DNA of 64,000 bases, from contig WTXG01000035.1 in the NCBI GenBank assembly GCA_022496185.1, forward strand, positions 1-64,000. The letters run 5' to 3'. A program made the position numbers and the translations under genes. Positions 48,613 to 62,345 of the stretch are shown here, piece by piece (position 1 is the first letter of the stretch; every line of letters begins with the position of its first letter). Under the pieces are notes generated by a model, which was not told the origin of the DNA, made no database searches, and worked only from the letters and a program-made list of their open reading frames with translations. The DNA is from Multifurca ochricompacta. Its lineage: Eukaryota; Basidiomycota; Agaricomycetes; Russulales; Russulaceae.

Positions 48613-51600
48613 ATGCCTCCTCGTCGCTCAACACGTTCTTCCGCAAAATTATCAGTTGAGTCAGAGAACCAATTGCCATCGAAAAAATCGGCCTCATCTT
48701 CAAAAAGAAAGCGACCTAGTGGTGACAATATCAATATCGAGGAACAGGAGAACCAAATTAAACCTCCACCGCGTACTACGCGTCATTCATCATCATCCAA
48801 GGCAGCCCCTTCTACAACAACATCTCGCGCGTCTTCCAGGTCGAAGAGTGCTTTACGCCAGGTACAGGACTCCGATGCCTCCGATGACGACGGAGAGCCA
48901 TCTCATCGAATGAAGAGGTCCCGTCCATCGCGTGAATTGGGGGATATTCATGAAAAAGATGAGGAAGTGGAACCAGTTAATCCGTCCCGGACTCGGAGAA
49001 CTGCTTCTAAGCCAGTCGCCTCTTCCACTAATGGCAAGTCGGGTAACGAGCAGGTCATTACTGCGAAGGTCGTGAGACGATCCTGGGGAGCAGGTCACGG
49101 CTAAGCCCACTTCTCGCACCCGCTCCTCTGGGAACTACAACGTCTCTTCTAAACCTTCTACTTACCGTCTCGGGGGACGCCGGTCCAGGTCGGTGGCCGC
49201 AAGTGTGAAGGTTGAGCCTCCAGACGAGCGAATGATGATGGCGTCAACTCTGGGGAGGTTGACATCCCAGTGCTCCCCAACGGAATAAAACCAAGCTGTC
49301 ATCAAGAAAAGTGAAATCCCAGACGCCTACTAAATCTGTGGGGGACCAGGGTCCTGTGGATGGCCCAAATTTGACGGGAAAGCCGATGCCGTTGTACCCG
49401 ACAGTGATGAGGAGCTGAAGCTTATGGCCGAGCAGTCTACCCCTGTCCTAGTCCTAAAAAGTTTTCGCCTAAAACGCCGCCAATCCATGAAGAAGAGAAG
49501 TCTCTGCTCGACGATCTGCTGATTTCTCCGACAAAGGCAAAGCGTGCGCCCCCTCCCTTGGAAGAATCTCAGGGGCCTCAACCCCGTCTTGTTATTCACA
49601 AATTGGTGCTTGTAAACTTCAAGAGTTATGCCGGGCGTCAGGAAATTGGGCCTTTTCACAAGGTAAGTTGCTTTCATGTCGTTACACTAGAACTAATTGT
49701 GGGCAGTCTTTCTCTGCGATTGTTGGGCCCAACGGCTCTGGCAAGTCAAACACCATCGATGCGCTACTTTTCGTGTTCGGGTATCGTGCCACTAAGATGC
49801 GACAAGGGAAACTCTCGGAACTCATACACAATTCTGCTCAGCACCCTGATTTGCAAGAGTGCAGTGTGGAAGTTCATTTCCGTGAGATCGTCGACCTCGT
49901 ACGTTCGCTGCTGTTAGATAACCTGCAACCTCTCAATCATTCCATTCAGCCTGGCCCCGACGCATTCACTGTTGTTCCAAACTCGACTTTGGCCGTGGCT
50001 CGTACAGCATATGCGAATAATTCCAGCAAATATACCATCAACGGCCGAGCTAGTAACTACAAAGAAGTACAGACCCTTCTGAAAGGCCGTGGGATCGACC
50101 TGGATCATAACCGTTTTCTCATCCTCCAGGTAGGTCCACACTAGCCTCTTACGCCATTTATCTTACCTCAGGACAGGGTGAAGTTGAATCCATTGCTCAG
50201 ATGAAGCCCAAAGCGCCTTCGGAGCACGAGGACGGTTTACTTGAGTACCTCGAGGACATAATCGGCACCTCACAGTATAAGGAGCCGATCGAGGCGGCAC
50301 TCGTGGAGATGGAGCGCCTAACAGAGGATCGTACGGAGAAGCTGAATCGCTTGCGTCTTGTCGAGCGTGAGAGGAATGCGCTCGAGAAGGAGAAACGCGA
50401 GGCAGAAAACTATCTACGCCTGCAGAACGACTATGTGCGCGCACAGTCGACCTTGTACCAGTTCTACATCTGGAGGTGTCTTGTGAGTGAAAAGGAGGTC
50501 AAGCAAGAAATTGTAGGTGGTTTTTGCTGGAATATAATGGAGGCAGCGTCTTGAATCCGTCTTCCAGACTCAGATAGAAAAGGACCTTCTCGAGGAACGT
50601 GAGCGTAATAAGGATGATATTGCGCATCTAGAATCACTCGAGAAGCATTACAAGGAACGCGTCCAGGCTTATGAGGTGCGCATAGCGACGTGATTGGAAT
50701 ACGTTGTCCGTGACGGCAACGCCCGTTGTTTGTAGGAAATCAAAGCTGCTGCTGCCGAGGCTCTTAAAGAGATGGCAACGTATGAAAAGCAAGAGGTAGG
50801 CTTAGAGGAGAAACGCAAACACGCCGATGGCAAGGCTAAGAAGCTCAGGAAGTCGCTGCAGGACGTAGGTTATTCGCCGCCTTGTGTGCGAAATGTTGCA
50901 ACCGCTAAATGACCGGGGTCTTAGGATGGGAATGCTCGTAACGATGCACTCCGCGCAATCCAAGAGAGTGGAGCAAAGATGAAGAGTGAAAAGAAGAAAG
51001 CCGACCAACTCGAGGAAGAACTTCAGAGGGAAGAAAAAGTGTTGGAGGGCATTCGGGACGGTCTCAAAGGCATCGAACATTTTTCTTATCAGACTATCTT
51101 GCACTCATTAGTCCTCCAGACAAGACCCAGGTGTTTCATGATCAGATCGAGCAAAAGCAGAAAGAGCTTCAACCTTGGAAAACGAAAGTTAACCAGAAAC
51201 AAGCCGAGATTGACGTGAAGACAAGCGAGCGTGACATGCTAATCAAGAAGGCTGAGGTCATTAAGCAAGCCAGTACGGAGGCTCAGGAGGCACTTGAGAG
51301 CCTGAGAAGTGATCAGAAGACCAAAGTGTGCTTTTCTTGGCTTACGATGTTGTATGTTACCTGACTACACCTCAAGATCAAAGAGCTCGAAAATCTCAAG
51401 AATCGGAGGCAGTCCCTTCAGCAGGAATCGAAGTCTGCACAACAGAGAGTTCAGGTTGGGTCTTCAGCGGCCTCCTAGATAACTGACACAAGGGTGACCA
51501 TTCACAGGACCTGGCTACTAAAGTAAATCAACTCCGCTCTCAAGCGTCCTCGACGAGGCAACGGGTGGAGGAAGCCAAAGCCTCTCAAGCGGCCAGCACC

Positions 51601-54255
51601 TCCCAGAACAAGGTCCTAGATAGTTTGACCCGGCTAAAGAACTCTGGTCGGGTCAGCGGGTTTCACGTAAGCATTGTCACAGAACTTTTCGAACAGGCAA
51701 CCTTCATATTGCATAATAGGGTCGACTTGGAAGTCTTGGAACCATCCCTGACAAGTACGACGTGGCAATCACGACTGCATGTGGTTCGCTTAACAACATG
51801 GTCGTGGACACTGTACAGCAAGGTCAAACCTGTATCGAATACCTTCGAAAACAAAACGTTGGACGTGCCAATTTCCTAGTGCTTGAGAAGATCGACGAGA
51901 CGAACGGCATGCGGCCTATCCAGACGCCAGAGAACGTCCCACGTCTGTTTGATCTCGTCAAGCCGGCAGAATCGCGGTTTGCGCACGCATTCTACAAGGC
52001 GCTGCGCGACACGCTGGTCGCTCAGGACCTCGCTCAAGCAAATCGCATTGCGTTCGGGGCGCGCAGGTGGCGAGTCGTCACCCTCGCAGGAGAACTTATC
52101 GACGCGTCGGGTACGATGTCTGGAGGTGGTGCAAACCCAGGGGCGGTGGGATGAGCTCGAAGCTTACGGCCGACGCGGTGCCAACTGATGTGTTGCGGAG
52201 GTATGAGCAAGACTGCGACGCAGCAGCCGCGCAGCTTTCCGAGGCTACAGACGAGCTTCGGGCAGCGGAGACGGAGCTGGAGAGTGTAAGGAGATCAGGG
52301 CCGCAGATCAACCTCGAAATCGACAAGGTCAATCTTGATATCCAGAATGCCGGGAAGCGCATCGTAGAGGCTGAAAAACGTGTCCGCGATCTGAAGTGAG
52401 CATTCGTTCCGCTTCGGTTCCTGTCGGCGTGCTCAGTCTTGGGCGGTATCCAGGGCGCAGAATAAACCTGATGCGGGTGATTTATCCCGCGTCGCATCCT
52501 TGGAAAGCGAGATTGCTGCTGCTCAGAGCGAGCTCGAGAGCCTGCAGTCACGGTCGGGTACAATTGAAGAAGCCATCAAGGTTTTTGAAAAGAAGATCCT
52601 TGACATTGGCGGCTCCCGGCTATTGGCGCAGAAGTCGAAAGTTGATGGCCTAAAACTGCATATCAACCTCGCCAACGATGAGATCACAAAAGCCGAGGTA
52701 GCAAAGGCAAAGCGGAGAAGGACTCCGTCAAGCTTGAAAGTTCCATAGCTAGTCATCAGCATGGCTTGGAAGAGATGGAAGCTGAGCTAGAGAAGCTCAA
52801 TGAGTCGTTGCAGGAGGTCAAGGATTATGTCGCTGACATCCGAGCGAAGGTCGAAGCGGCACAAGCCGAAGTAGAGAACTCGAAGGACGACCTGGAGAAT
52901 CTCAAACTCGAACTAGACGAGAAAACAGAGGAGATCCAGGCTTTCCGGGCGAAGGAGGTACAAACCTCTACCATTAATCAGTATATTGGCTAACCACGCG
53001 TGTGCAAGGTGGAGCTCACGCAGAAGCTCAATGACAAGAAGGCTGAGCTGAAGGAGAACAGGAACACCATGGATCGATCACAAGCAGAGCATGATAAACT
53101 GCAACTAGAGGATGTCGAGTAAGCCGACTCCCCCCCCCCCCCCCTCTTTCGTCCCTTTCTCATATTTTAATAGTGACGAGGAAGATGACGATGAGGATCC
53201 TCAAGGGAACGACGACAGCCAGATATCATCAACTAAAGCAAGAACGATACTGATCCCGTCGTAAAACGGAGGAAGGAGAGGAAGCTGCCCCCTCCAAAAG
53301 GCGCGCCAGCGCCGCAAAATACATTCGAACGAACTGCATATCTACAGTGCTGCTGAGCTCTCTAGACTGAACCAGCGTGAGCTTCTTGCTGACGTACAAC
53401 TCCTTGATGGTGTGTTCGCCTTTACGACTCTCAATTATACCCACTAATATTCATATCTTCAGAGCAACTCAAGAGGAGTAAGCCGAACACGGCTGTGCTG
53501 AAAGAGTACCAGAGACGCGAGGAAGACTTCCTCCGCCGCGCGAAGGATCTCGATGAGACGACTACTCTCCGCGACGGCGAGAAGCAAAAATATGACTCTT
53601 TAAGGAAGCAGCGGCTGGATGAGTTCATGGCTGGCTTTAACACCATTTCCCTCAAGCTCAAGGAGATGTACCAGGTCAATGATATCACTTTTCGGCCGTT
53701 TAGCTACTTAACCCATTATGGGTAGATGATCACGCTTGGAGGGAATGCCGAGCTGGAACTCGTTGATAGCATGGATCCATTTTCCGAGGGCATTATTTTC
53801 AGTGTGATGCCGCCCAAGAAAAGCTGGAGAAATATTTCTAACCTTTCGGGCGGAGAAAAGGTATTACAGGTCGTTCTCACTATGTGCTCGGTTTCTGATG
53901 TCATTTTCAATCCAGACTCTCAGCTCCTTAGCGCTCGTCTTCGCACTACACGTCTACAAGGTACGCGGAACCTATCCACGTTTTGCAAGCTCTGATGAGG
54001 CGCGCTGTACAGCCGACGCCATTGTATTTTATGGATGAGATTGATGCTGCTTTAGATTTCCGCAATGTCTCAATCGTCGCTAACTATATCAAGGACCGGA
54101 CCAAGAATGCCCAGTTCATAATCATCTCACTCAGGAACGATATGTTTGAGCTTAGTCACCGACTTATTGGGATTTATAAGACATCTAATCAAACTAGAAG
54201 TAAGGGCTTCGGTAACGAACTTTTTGTCTCAGGACTGACGCCGCTGGATTTATAG
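48613..54255 (+). CDS. SMC4: condensin subunit SMC4
   Basis: A chromosome-condensing ATPase. The disordered basic N-terminus (MPPRRSTRSSAKLSVESE, SSSKRKRP) leads to PRLVIHKLVLVNFKSYAGRQ, then Walker A AIVGPNGSGKSNTIDALLF, RATKMRQGKLSELIHNSAQ and a long coiled coil over many exons (EALESLRSDQKTK, LTRLKNSG). The hinge has LGSLGTIPDKYDVAITTACG, VGRANFLVLEKIDE and IAFGARRWRVVTLAGELIDA. More coiled coil is followed by ELHIYSAAELSRLNQRELL and KSWRNISNLSGGEK, spliced to TLSSLALVFALHVYK (signature), and Walker B PTPLYFMDEIDAALDFRN, ending GLTPLDL. The frame breaks in the N-terminal region (several between 49080 and 49480), near 52134 (aaa), near 52711 (aagcgg for aaggcgg) and in the acidic linker around 53250-53330. 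I read these as single-base losses, not decay. Confidence 0.92.
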
Positions 54256-55649
54256 GTATCTCAATTGACAATCGTTTCCTACACGCGCCACCTCCAACAA
54301 GCGCTATTACACAATAACTTGTATACCTCACCTGTCTTGTCTTTTGATACTCTGTTCCTGGCTCTCACCTGTACTTGTAATGTTGTCTGTAACAGGATAT
54401 CAATTGGATGTTTCTTCTCCCCTTCCGTTACTCTGTAAGGGGGCGCTATTACTTGGGGAAAGCTCATTGCCTCGCCCTCGGCAGGTTGACAAACGTCTAA
54501 CAGAGTTGGACGCATATAACGCTCCGGGGAACGGGCCCAGATAAAAAGAAAGAATACTGTCGAAGTTGAGATGAGAGTGGAAGGCACCAAATGAGCTGTC
54601 TTTCTCAAGGGTAAATTATTCATTCATTATTGAGCCCCATGGCGACATTCTCAACCAAATGGAAGTTGTGTACAGCAACTCCAGCATATGGATAGATGTA
54701 TTTCTCAGTACCCTTTGATAGTGCAAATAATGAAAACCTAATGAATTTGATCAGAAATCTCATCATCCTTTGTGCAATTACATCATATAAATTAAGCGGC
54801 CATCGCAGCCATTCGAGGGTTAAGTACATCTTACATGTTGTCCTGCAGGTGTATGAGAATCAATCAAACCTTCCCCCACACCACCTCTTCAACGTAGTAA
54901 CTAAAAAAGGTGGTGAGTAAAAAGTATCCGACGAAAACAATAATTGAGAGCGAGAAGCGGTAGGATTTAGTCAGTTCATTACTCTTCCAGAATCTGAGCC
55001 TGAACCGATGAGCCTTGAATCTTGCCTATCAAAGTGGTCCAGCTCACTCACTAGCCTTGTAGTCGTTCCGAACGGGTTGGTGCGAGCCGGTCAAAGCAAT
55101 ATTGGATCATATTGCCATGATAACCTAACTCTAAAAAAATACCTTGTTTCGGAGAATGGACGTTCATGGTGCTTGGGTTGATCATGTTGTGGTAAGAAGA
55201 AGAAATGAGAGTTGGGGATAAAGAATGGGGATCGTGATTGTTGTGTGCACATCTACATGATTTATGCGAAGGAAAAGAAGGAAGGTAGGTAAGGCGACAG
55301 GCCAGTGTTCGATGACCATTTAAGACAGCGAGTGTGCTTTGACAAGGAAAGAGTCATGTCAGTCACTCGATGGAGAAGAAGGGAATTCGACATGACATAG
55401 TTACTGGTGGTAACGATGAAGGAGAAAAAGACTCGGAGGTCATCAAAGTCGACATTGTCAGCATAAATATCTTTTTCGGGTGTGTGATTGTTCTAGTGCA
55501 TTACATACAGACAACATAGATAGTTAATTCGCGGGTGTAGTGATCGGGTCGACTCAGGGTCTGCCGTCGCTGTGACCTGTACTCATCTCATTACAACTTG
55601 ACTTCCACGTCCTGGGAGTCCAGTCAATTCTCCAATTGGAAGAAGCGGG
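54256..55649. other. intergenic spacer
   Basis: 1.4 kb between the convergent 3' ends of SMC4 and DUF6697-like gene B. No coding exon or RNA gene could be supported. Confidence 0.45.
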
Positions 55650-57255
55650 TTAAGCCCCAGCATTTCGCTGGATGATGGTTGCCAAATTTGAATCGTATCC
55701 AATGCATTGGAGCCCCTCAATCCACATAGTCTAAAGACGTTACTATCCTCAACTTTTCTTGGAAAAAGAAACGCCGCCAGTCTCGAACTCACCTCCTCGC
55801 CCTCTCGAAACGCGGCGATGACATCTGAATAACTGGGTTCTCCTTGGCGGCCCCCCATACACTCTTGGATTTCAACGAGTGACGGATCGCGCATGAGTTC
55901 ATTTCGTAGTTTAATGCGCGTGCGAAGAGCACGCATGGCAGGCAATTGGGAACTCGTGAAGCGTTTCGACCAAAAATCTCGGCACTGCGTGGCATTAGCG
56001 ACCCATCTAAAAGCAAGGTATAAAAATTTCTTACGGAGACCGGTAGGTCGTACCAGCTGACCTGGCTCTGAGGAAGTGGGACTCGAGCATATTCGCCTTG
56101 GTAATTGAGAAACGAGTTCCCAGTTATGGACAAAAGCACATGGAAATCGTCGTAGCTGTCTTGGGGTGTATCAAAAATAGCTGGGATGCGAAGCACAAAG
56201 CCTGGCTTTCCAGGGGAGGAGGGGCATAAGGCTGAGCAGATGGTTCTGCGCAGAGGAACCTGTTGTATCCCAGGATCTTACGACCGTCCGGCCATTCGGC
56301 CCTCCAACGACCTCCAAATGTTCTGGAGAAAATGGACCACCGTATACCTGGCGTCTCGTCGGCTCGGGCGGCTTCGGCCGTCGTCAGTATGAATGGCTTG
56401 AGACCTGCATTTCTGAAAAGCGCATCCAGGGAATTATAGGGCTGCTGACTGGTAGTACATGCTGCGCTAGAAGCAGGTGTGGCGGGGACCGTTCTCTGAA
56501 TGTTGCTATAACTTTTGGATCGACCGCTGCCCCTTTGGGATTGCGAGGACCTATTGCCACCAGAGACAAGTGAGAGTGTGTGGATTAGCATCACAAGAAA
56601 GTCATACATACGCAGATCGTGAGGGAGTAGAGAGAACGGTTGGTCTTTTTTTTGCGGACTTGCCACCTGGCCATGACGCACGGTTCCTGGTGGCACGACG
56701 AGTGACAGTAGATGGGGCAGCTTCTACCTATACATAAGATATATGTCCCAGACTTTGATGAAATAAAAAAGAGTGGTGCAGGCACACCGACTGAACTGAT
56801 GGCACAGCGACAACTTGCGTCACTGGCACTGTAACTTGACTTTCCCCTTGAAGGTCTCTGGCCACATCCTGTGTATCACTCGTAAAATTACTCGAAGATG
56901 ACTGAAGAACCCAGATCAGCCTGATAAAAAGGACGGCATATATTCGATGTGAAAAGGACACACGGGCTGGAGCGTGCTGGTGGAAGAAACTGTGGAGTTA
57001 CTACTCAGAGAGAGATGACTGGGGTCTTGAGGAGGGGTGGTGGTGGCAATGGTTGTTGTTGTTGTGGTGGTGGGGTGGGAGAATAGGATGAGGAAGGGGA
57101 AGAGGAAGAGAAAGAAGAAGAGGAGCATGGACGACATGATCATCTGTCAAAGACAATAAAATATTTCGATAACCATCAGCCCTCAATATTTCTGCATTTT
57201 TTTCGATTTCAAGGATTCGACAACGCAGCTCAATTTGGGCGAGTGATTGTGCCAT
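55650..57255 (-). CDS. DUF6697-like protein B
   Basis: Same plan as genes A and C. MAQSLAQIELRCRILEIEKN starts the N-terminal helix, followed by a His/Asn/Pro-rich low-complexity stretch (HHHNNNNHCHHHP). The domain reads LDALFRNAGLKPFILTTAEA, ARADETPGIRWSIFSRTFGG, RRAEWPDGRKILGYNRFLC-type sequence and SAQPYAPPP. After a frame break near 56215 (a C run one base short) come LRIPAIFDTPQDSYDDFHVL, NYQGEYARVPLPQSQVSWYD, MRALRTRIKLRNELMRDPSL and, in the last exon, IEGLQCIGYDSNLATIIQ to TAA at 55650-55652. The conserved end CxGYDxxLATII is shared by all three. Adjacent to gene C in the same orientation with about 110 bp between them. Confidence 0.68.
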
Positions 57256-57364
57256 TACAAGTGGCTCTTTAGTACAAAGTTTCTCCTTTTTACTTTTTAT
57301 CACCAGAGTTTTAGAACGGAGCTAGTATTATTGCTACTGCTACTGCTACAACATCGGAATCAAA

Positions 57365-59096
57365 TCAAGCATCAACCACGTTTTGCTTAATGATGGTCGC
57401 CAAATTCAAATCGTATCCAACGCATTGAAAACCCTCAAATCGCATATTCTGTGGATATCTGATGTCATTATCTTCCTGTCACGCCACGTATTGCAAGTAC
57501 CTCTTTACCCTCTTGAAACGCGGCAGAAATATCTTTATAACTGACATCATAACCTTCGTTAGTACCCTCTACATATGCTTGAATTTCGCCCACTGAGGGC
57601 TCGCGCTCAAGTTCATTTCGTAGTCTGATGCGGGCACGAAGAGCACGTATCGCCGGGTCCCATGAGACAGTAAAGCGTCTCACCCAAGTTTGTCGGCACT
57701 GCGCAACGTTAGAGACCGATGCCAAAATAAAATTTATATAACACTTTTACTCTTAGCGGAAGGTCGTGCCAAATAGGTTGTAGCTCAGGAAGGCGCGTTC
57801 TCGTGTATTCTCCCCGGTAGTGAAGCCTGGCCGTGGACTCCCTTCCCGTTCTTTGAGACATGAACAAGTGAAGGCTGCTGTCCTGATCCCCTCGAGGCGC
57901 GTCGATGGTAGCAGGGGCGATGAGCAAAAGTCCAGGCTGCCCGGGAGAGGTGGGTCCATAAGGCTGCGCTGACGCATTTCCACGGAAGAACCACTTGTGA
58001 CTCGGGATCTTGCAACAATAAAGCCACTCATCCCTCGACTTTGGCTGACCTCCAAACGTTCTCCAAAAAGTGGGCCAGTTGATTCCCGGGGTCTCTTCTG
58101 CGCGCGCAGTCTCGCAGCTGGCCAGTTCTAATGGCTCTAGGCCCGCTCTCCTCAGAAGTGATTGAATTGCAGTGGGATCATGAAACCCGCTAGTGTTGTC
58201 GCTATGCGCGCTTGGAGTGGTGCTTGTGGCACGACCGATTCTCTGGACATTGGCATTCCTTTTCCTTTTCTTCCGGCGGTTAGTCACTCGGGACGCACGT
58301 CTATCTCCATCAATGACCAAAAGATAAATAAATAAAAGAAAAAGTTGTATTGAAAAAAAAAGTCACGCATACGCGTCAATAAATGAGACACCAGTGGGAG
58401 CAAGCCGTGCTCTTCTCCGTGCCAATTCTCGTTCCGATGTCGAATGACGCCTTCGAATGCTAGGCTTTGGCGCACGGGTGACCGCGTTGCGACGATGACG
58501 AGGCCCTGGTCGTCCGCGGCTAATAGGCGACACGGCCCCATCCTATCACACGCGAGTCAAGTAATTTACAGGACTGAGAACCGAGTGGTGGCGGGTACAC
58601 ACCGACTGAACTTGGGGTTGCAGCACGGAGTCAGCCCTTGTACCTTCTTGACTATCTTCAGACACATCTGACGTATCCGCATCTCTCGTTGGATTACTGG
58701 ACGGTGGCTGAACCAGAAAAAAAAAAGGAGTGAGTTTGAATCAGCTTGATACTTAATGTGCTACACATAATTCAGAGTGAAAGAAACCGTGGAAGCGTAT
58801 ACGCACATGCTGTTGCGTACCAGCGGAACACGCCGTCGAAGTGGCCGAAGGTACAAGCGTGGAAGCAGGGGCACTAGCAGTGGCCGTGGCCGTGGCAGAC
58901 AAGTAATGAGTATTTTTTGGTAAACGCCTGTCGAAGTCGCGACCAAGTTGGCATACCAGTCGGCATCTTCAATGATTCCACCTGCGAGCGACCATAAAAT
59001 CTTGCTAAGCTGCTCAGCTCTGAATTTTTCCGCGTCTCGTTCGACCTGTAAGATTTGGTAGCGCAATCTCGTTCGGTCCATCGACGACGTCGGCAT
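57365..59096 (-). CDS. DUF6697-like protein C
   Basis: Starts MPTSSMDRTRLRYQILQVER with the helix continuing as DAEKFRAEQLSKILWSLAGG. After several short exons come a basic segment (NRRKKRKRNANVQRIGRA) and the domain: AIQSLLRRAGLEPLELASCE, ARAEETPGINWPTFWRTFGG, SAQPYGPTSPGQPGLLLIAP, HYRGEYTRTRLPELQPIWHD. Next are RQTWVRRFTVSWDPAIRALR, ARIRLRNELEREPSVGEIQA and finally FEGFQCVGYDLNLATIIKQN before TGA 57365-57367. The KKRKRK-type run could be a nuclear localisation signal. No frame break seen. Tandem with gene B, which lies immediately downstream. Confidence 0.68.
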
Positions 59097-59783
59097 GCGT
59101 GCCTCATTTTCATTCTCTGCGGCATTTCTATTGGTCGTCGGATCAACCGAGCGGGTGATCCCGAGTCCTCGTCTCCGAATCGACTTGGAAAAGAAGAGGC
59201 CAGATGGCAGGGAGGAATAACTAAGGTTGTGTAGTTTTAGTGTGTGTGGCGTCAGTAGTAGGTAGAAAGGAGAGGAGGTGGCTGTGCGAGAGGGATTACC
59301 CCTCTTTCTTCTCTCAGCTCAGCTCAGATCAGATCAGCGTCGTCGGTCGTCATCGTCACGGCAGTGATACACCGTGAATGAGATGAATGTGTATGACGCC
59401 CGGCTTAGAATCATATCTGCTTACTTATTAAGCTTTTAAACTTTTACAACGAGACCAGTACTTTGTGCTTGCGCTGGGTTGCCATGTACACGCGAGAAAG
59501 GCGGACCAGCGCCACTTCTCGGGTGCAATGGCACTCACTCGCAGTTGAGACCACTGAGATTTCCAAGCCGATGCACAAACCATCTGTGAAGACTGCATTG
59601 TGGTAGTGGCCCAGATGGGCACACGCACGCCCTTGACCTAGTTACAACAATTAACTGGTGGCCACACACATCCTATGTGCCTCTCTCTCTCTTCAACAAC
59701 AAGTACAAGAATTAAGCACCTAACGCTGGCGTCGGAAGCGCAGCCACGCCACCACCGCGGCGCCGCCTTCGCTGATGTTAGCT
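59097..59783. other. intergenic spacer
   Basis: Promoter side of gene C and 3' side of CTP synthase. Repeated agctcagctcagatcagatc words occur near 59316-59337. A minus frame at 59428-59628 is open but not recognised. Confidence 0.4.
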
Positions 59784-62345
59784 TTATTCTCTCTCTCCGC
59801 TGAGGACGCGCTCTCTCCCCGGAGTGAGTAGCTGTTCTCGCGAACCTTGGATGAGGGCCTGTTCCCCTATCATTGCCTCCTTCGGATGTGGTGGTCGGAA
59901 ATTTTGCAACTGCTGCACCATCTGCTGTTCGAGGACGTCCTCACCACAAGCGGCAGCGATGAAGCCCAGGAACGGCGGCGACGGGTTGAGAGGGCGCGTG
60001 CAGAACTCGGGATGTGCCTGCAGGCCGGCGAAGAAGGGATGATCTACGGGTGGAGAAGAAATAAAAGAGAAAAGAATAGAATAGAATAGAGTAGAATCAA
60101 AAACGTATTCACAAACATGCAGTTTATAGGACGTACTTGGAAGTTCCATGATTTGCATACGTTCTCCTTTTTCATCGCGCCCAATGAAAGCCATCCCGCT
60201 CGTCTCCAACCGCTCCACATATGCCGGGTTCACCTCGTACCGGTGACGGTGGCGCTCCCACACGACATCAGCACCACCGTACAACTTGCGCATGCGTGAC
60301 CATTCACAGTCCTTCTGGAACACTGTCGGCCGCAGTCCAAGACGCATCGTTCCGCCCATCTGCATACGCGAGATCTCGGGCATGAATAGGATGACTGGGT
60401 CTGTTGGATCCGCAACGAACTCCGTTGACCTGGCACCTTAGAAAAGAAAGTTGATAAAAGATCATGATTATTGAAAAAGGAAAGTGGGGAAGGAGATCGC
60501 GCACCAGGGATGTTCAAAACATTTCGAGCCCACTCGACTACCGCAAGCTGGAAGCCGAAACAAATGCCGAGAAAAGGTACATTCTGTTCGCGCGCCCACT
60601 TGATTGCCAGGATCATACCCTCGCTTCCGCGCTCTCCAAACCCACCTGGGACAAGAATGCCGCTATACGAAGATGAGGATGCGCACAGCGGATCGTAGAC
60701 GGGTGCCCATTTACCTGGCCCCAACGACAGTTCCCCATGAGTCGTGGTATTTTTTAGGATCTGCTTCTTGCTTTCTCTGGCTCTAAATCTGACGACTCCA
60801 CCCACTGATCAGCAGGGAGTTTTTTCAGTAAATATATCAGATCGCGTTTGGATTAAAGGAGGCGTACGTGGAGGATGAGTTTGCGATGACACCTGAACGC
60901 CGAGTGCTCGAGAGCTTTTATGACTGACATGTACGAATCTTTCAAATCCGTGTACTTCCCGACCAACACGACCGAAACGCGATCGAAAAGGCGCTCCTGG
61001 CTGCCAGAGAGAATGTATCATAAGATTCAGCACACTGCGCGCGGAGGGCCCTACTTTGTGGTGAGTGTCTTCCATCGACTCTCCAGGAATGCGCCACGCT
61101 CGAGCATGTTCGAAGTGAGTTTGACACCAGAAAGATTAAGCCGGTGCTGAAGGAAGCCAACAATTCCCTGGGACTGAAGCAACAACGGAACGTGGTACAC
61201 CGACGTGACATCGTGCACTCCGACGACTTGCTCGGACGCAACGTGACAGAACATTGAGATCTTCTCCTTTGTCGCTTTTGCTAGAGGTTGTGGGACAATA
61301 AGTCGGCACGCAATCTGTTACCCCGCCCCCCCATACGTACACGTACGTCAGCCCCCCGGAACTGAATAGGGAAAAAGAAAAAGAAAAAGAAAAAAAGTTG
61401 GCAAAGAGACGGACCAAGTCTGGTAACAGACCGAGACCGCGCAGGGCATGCACCGTTGTCTGCGTTGGTTTTGTCTTCTGCTCGCCGTGCATATCCGGGA
61501 CGAGAGAAACGTGGATCAGCGCAAAGTTTTCGTGGCCGACGCGGAACTGGAATTGGCGCATCGCTTCGATAAAGGGTGCCGACTCGATATCACCCACGGT
61601 ACCACCCAGCTAACGAGCTAATTGAGCGAAAATCGATGATGGCACACAGGTGGAGGTGTGGACACACTTCAACGATGCAGACATCGGGCTCCTCGCCGGT
61701 CTCATCTACCGGAATCTTAGACACCCGTTCTATCCAATCTTGGATGGCATTCGTGATATGGGGAACGATCTTGCATGGTTTAATCAAGACGTCAAGTGGA
61801 TCAATGCTCGTCAAGCTGATTCACCTGCACCGTTCGCCCAAGGTAATCACCACGTCTCTATGCATACAGTGCTTAATGATCCACATGAAAGACCGCGAGA
61901 GCGGCCAACGAAATCGTACCTCCCGCTCAATAACTTGTTGGTAGATCTTTCCGGTTGTGATATTGTTGTCGCGAGATAGGGTCACGTCAAGATATCGCTC
62001 GTAGTTTCCGAGATCAAGATCCACTTCGCCGCCGTCATTTAAAACGTAGACTTCGCCTGAGACAATTTTATGTTCAGAAGGGCAGGGACAGCGCTAAAGT
62101 TGTCGTCGGATAAGGCTTACCGTGCTCGGTTGGTCGCATAGTTCCCGCGTCCACGTTCATATAGGGATCTATTTTTATGGCGGTGACCTTCAATCCCGTC
62201 ATCTTTAGGAGAAGGCCAGTAGAGGATGCTATTTGCAGGGGTTTTGAACATGGGGGTTGCTGAGATAGGGCTGCAGGCGCATACCGATGACCCCCTTTCC
62301 GATGCCGCTGACGACACCGCCAGAAACAACGATGAACTTTGTCAT
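59784..62345 (-). CDS. URA7: CTP synthase
   Basis: Converts UTP to CTP with ATP and glutamine in the cytosol; it controls the CTP supply for RNA and phospholipids. The synthetase domain reads [111 protein letters not shown] and [19 protein letters not shown]. The glutaminase domain reads [40 protein letters not shown] (catalytic Cys), [18 protein letters not shown] and [20 protein letters not shown] (catalytic His). The frame breaks once near 60760, between DLEPEKARS and DPKKYHDSW, apparently one lost base. Many short introns. Stop at 59784-59786. The gene symbol is that of the yeast homologue. Confidence 0.92.
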
